From Candidatus Symbiobacter mobilis CR (lineage in GTDB: Bacteria; Pseudomonadota; Gammaproteobacteria; Burkholderiales; Burkholderiaceae_C), in assembly GCF_000477435.1 (NCBI RefSeq), contig NC_022576.1, forward strand, positions 2,914,001 to 2,978,000: DNA of 64,000 bases, written 5' to 3'. Positions 62,547-64,000 of the stretch are shown piece by piece (position 1 is the first letter of the stretch; the number at the start of each line of letters is the position of its first letter). The notes beneath the pieces are model-generated. The model was not told the origin of the DNA. It searched no databases and saw only the letters and a list, made by a program, of their open reading frames with translations. The translations under genes were made by a program, and so were the position numbers.

Positions 62547-64000
62547 TGGTTTTCCTTCTCAAATTTTTTTATGGGGGGTCGTGCCACTTTGCGTCCACGC
62601 GGTTTTTTAACTGCATCCTGCACCGCCCGCTCGGCACGGATGCGTTCCAGCAGCACGCTGACCGGTTCGTCGTTCGGGTCTTGCGGCACCAGTTGACCTG
62701 CAAAGGCGGCGCGCAGGATGTTTTGGCGTTGGGCGGTGGATTGTTGGAGGCCAAGCTCAACTGCCTGCTCTTGCTGAACAATCTGTTCGATCTGCAATTC
62801 CAGTTGTCTCAGCAACTCGCGCTGTTCATCTGCTGGCCCCAGCGGGACAGGGAACATTCGCAACATGGTCATATTGATTGACGCGAGGTTGGTCGTTTGC
62901 TTGCCTGCATTTTGGAACCACGTTTTTCCAAACGTGTTGCCATGGTGCGAGATCAGCTCAGGCAGTACCTCTGGCCGGTATGGGCGCATCCGGAAAACAT
63001 GGTTTTGATGGATACAGTCTGCAACCTCATCGCGCCAAACCCAACCACGCCCCAGTTTGTCGCGGTCGCCCCCTTCGTTGAACAACACATCACCGTCCTT
63101 CAAGGTCAATTCGGCAATGTCGCGGTCTGTTGCCAAAATGGTCTTCACTTCTGACAAATCTAAAAAACCACGCTGGACATTGGCTACGCGCAGATAAGGC
63201 ACCTCGCGGACTTCGATGTCAGCACCAATCTTGCTGCCCTTGGCTACGCCGGATGCAATTTCACCAAGCATGTCCAAACTGGCCCACACCCACCCCTCCG
63301 GTAATTCTGGCAAATCACTGGTATCCGGCTTCACCGGCTCGGGGTATTTCTTCTGCCAATCCTTGGGCGGGGTTTTGCCTTGCTCCTTGAACTTGGCGAC
63401 TTGTTTGGCTTCCCATCGGGCGCGGCGTTCCTGCAGGATGCGTTCGAGCAGTTGGGCACCGGTTTCGGCGGGCGTGTGCTTTGCTCGCCACTCGGCGGTG
63501 AGCGCGCCTTCCACGGCGGCTTTCAGCAGCGATTGCCGGTATTGCCCCAGTTTTTTCTGCGCGGCCTTGAGTTCGGCCACACCGGCATCGAGATCGGAGA
63601 GCAGTTCTTCGAGTTTGGCGACGATGCGGGTTTGTTCGGCAAGCGGGGCAACTACGAGGGACTGTTTTCGTAGATGTTGATAGTGTCGGCCGTAACCACG
63701 GTTTTCCAAATCAATGGTTCCAAGTTGGGAAAATAAGAACTCAGGATTCCAGATGCGAGTAGCCACAAAGAGCTTTACGCCATCCGCCCCAACTGCGAAT
63801 GGAAATTTCACAAATTTGAAACGGCGCGTGTGATCCCCGAAAACAATAACTGGTGCCTGAGCGCAGACCACAGCATTCAAATCATTTGTGTAACCACCGA
63901 TTAGTCCTTCACCCTGATCAACCACTGCTAACTTTCCAGAGGGTAAGTAGACCTTCTGCTTTATCCGAAGGCCACGATCTGAAATAACTTCAATGGCTTC
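62540..64000 (-). CDS. hsdS: Type I specificity subunit HsdS, 5' end beyond the window
   Basis: At least 486 codons; the frame is open to base 64,000. Two target-recognition domains are visible. The first is incomplete at the window edge and ends QLGTIDLENRGYGRHYQHLRKQSLVVAPLAEQTRIVAKLEELL. The second starts LPELPEGWVWASLDMLGEIASGVAKGSKIG and ends NLASINMTMLRMFPVPLGPADEQRELLRQLE. The coiled-coil spacers contain the conserved EQ(R)..IV..LE segments. It defines the sequence that HsdM methylates. A start is not in view. Confidence 0.93.
   Translation of the reverse strand, partial: EAIEVISDRGLRIKQKVYLPSGKLAVVDQGEGLIGGYTNDLNAVVCAQAPVIVFGDHTRRFKFVKFPFAVGADGVKLFVATRIWNPEFLFSQLGTIDLENRGYGRHYQHLRKQSLVVAPLAEQTRIVAKLEELLSDLDAGVAELKAAQKKLGQYRQSLLKAAVEGALTAEWRAKHTPAETGAQLLERILQERRARWEAKQVAKFKEQGKTPPKDWQKKYPEPVKPDTSDLPELPEGWVWASLDMLGEIASGVAKGSKIGADIEVREVPYLRVANVQRGFLDLSEVKTILATDRDIAELTLKDGDVLFNEGGDRDKLGRGWVWRDEVADCIHQNHVFRMRPYRPEVLPELISHHGNTFGKTWFQNAGKQTTNLASINMTMLRMFPVPLGPADEQRELLRQLELQIEQIVQQEQAVELGLQQSTAQRQNILRAAFAGQLVPQDPNDEPVSVLLERIRAERAVQDAVKKPRGRKVARPPIKKFEKENQC

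Overview
The window reads as a chromosome segment of a betaproteobacterium, probably order Burkholderiales, carrying a large mobile island. The left part (about 0.2-17.8 kb) is GC-rich housekeeping DNA with a gene order typical of that group: serS, ispH, an FKBP-type isomerase, radC and rpe, plus a FimV-like protein and the AmmeMemoRadiSam pair. I see no rRNA, tRNA or CRISPR array.

Layout. 0.26-8.3 kb, plus strand: a PhnD-like binding protein, a hybrid sensor kinase, a REC-GGDEF diguanylate cyclase and a FimV-like protein, all overlapping. 8.3-13.7 kb, minus strand: radical SAM enzyme, MEMO-AMMECR1 fusion, serS, ispH, FKBP isomerase. 14.1-17.8 kb: radC, two glycosyltransferase-type genes and rpe. 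18.3-18.9 kb: a Doc-type toxin-antitoxin pair.

From 19,017 to 56,424 lies a 37.4-kb island bounded by an intact IS21-family element on the left and a same-orientation IS21 right-end remnant on the right. The outer edges are flanked by the same 8-bp repeat, ATAACGGG, as expected of a composite transposon or IS21-mediated cointegrate. The island also holds IS1380-, IS3- and IS1634-type elements.

The island cargo is unusual. Cluster A (23.7-28.9 kb, minus) encodes a 66-residue peptide with four perfect GGDEVLPGTFR repeats, a ClpB-like AAA+ protein with a dead second module, a duplicated-domain protein, a JAMM/JAB peptidase, an E1/ThiF-like adenylating enzyme and small proteins. Cluster B (37.2-39.6 kb, minus) has a ClpB D2-like AAA+ protein and two small genes, one a paralogue of a cluster A gene. 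A 542-bp direct repeat links A and B and shows they were once one operon; recombination across it would rebuild that operon on a circle. Between them sit a DisA_N-like nucleotide-cyclase or sensor protein and a STAND NTPase with about 15 WD40 blades (31.5-37.1 kb, plus). Cluster C (40.8-54.0 kb, plus) encodes a single-chain Nudix-RNA polymerase beta/beta-prime fusion, an unknown protein, a sigma54-activator-like AAA+ ATPase without a DNA-binding domain, a giant kinase-like plus thymidine-phosphorylase-like protein and an EEP-family phosphoesterase.

I infer a nucleotide-signal-controlled conflict or stress system: DisA_N-like and STAND-WD40 proteins as sensors, an E1/JAB/AAA+ peptide-tagging or peptide-maturation module, and a private RNA polymerase with nucleotide-processing enzymes. 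The domains are visible in sequence; their joint function is inference.

Right of the island (56.4-64 kb) are a Fic protein, a RES-toxin fragment cut by an IS3 remnant, and a type I restriction-modification locus (hsdS partial, hsdM) with an AAA ATPase plus TOPRIM-like DUF4276 pair between its subunits.
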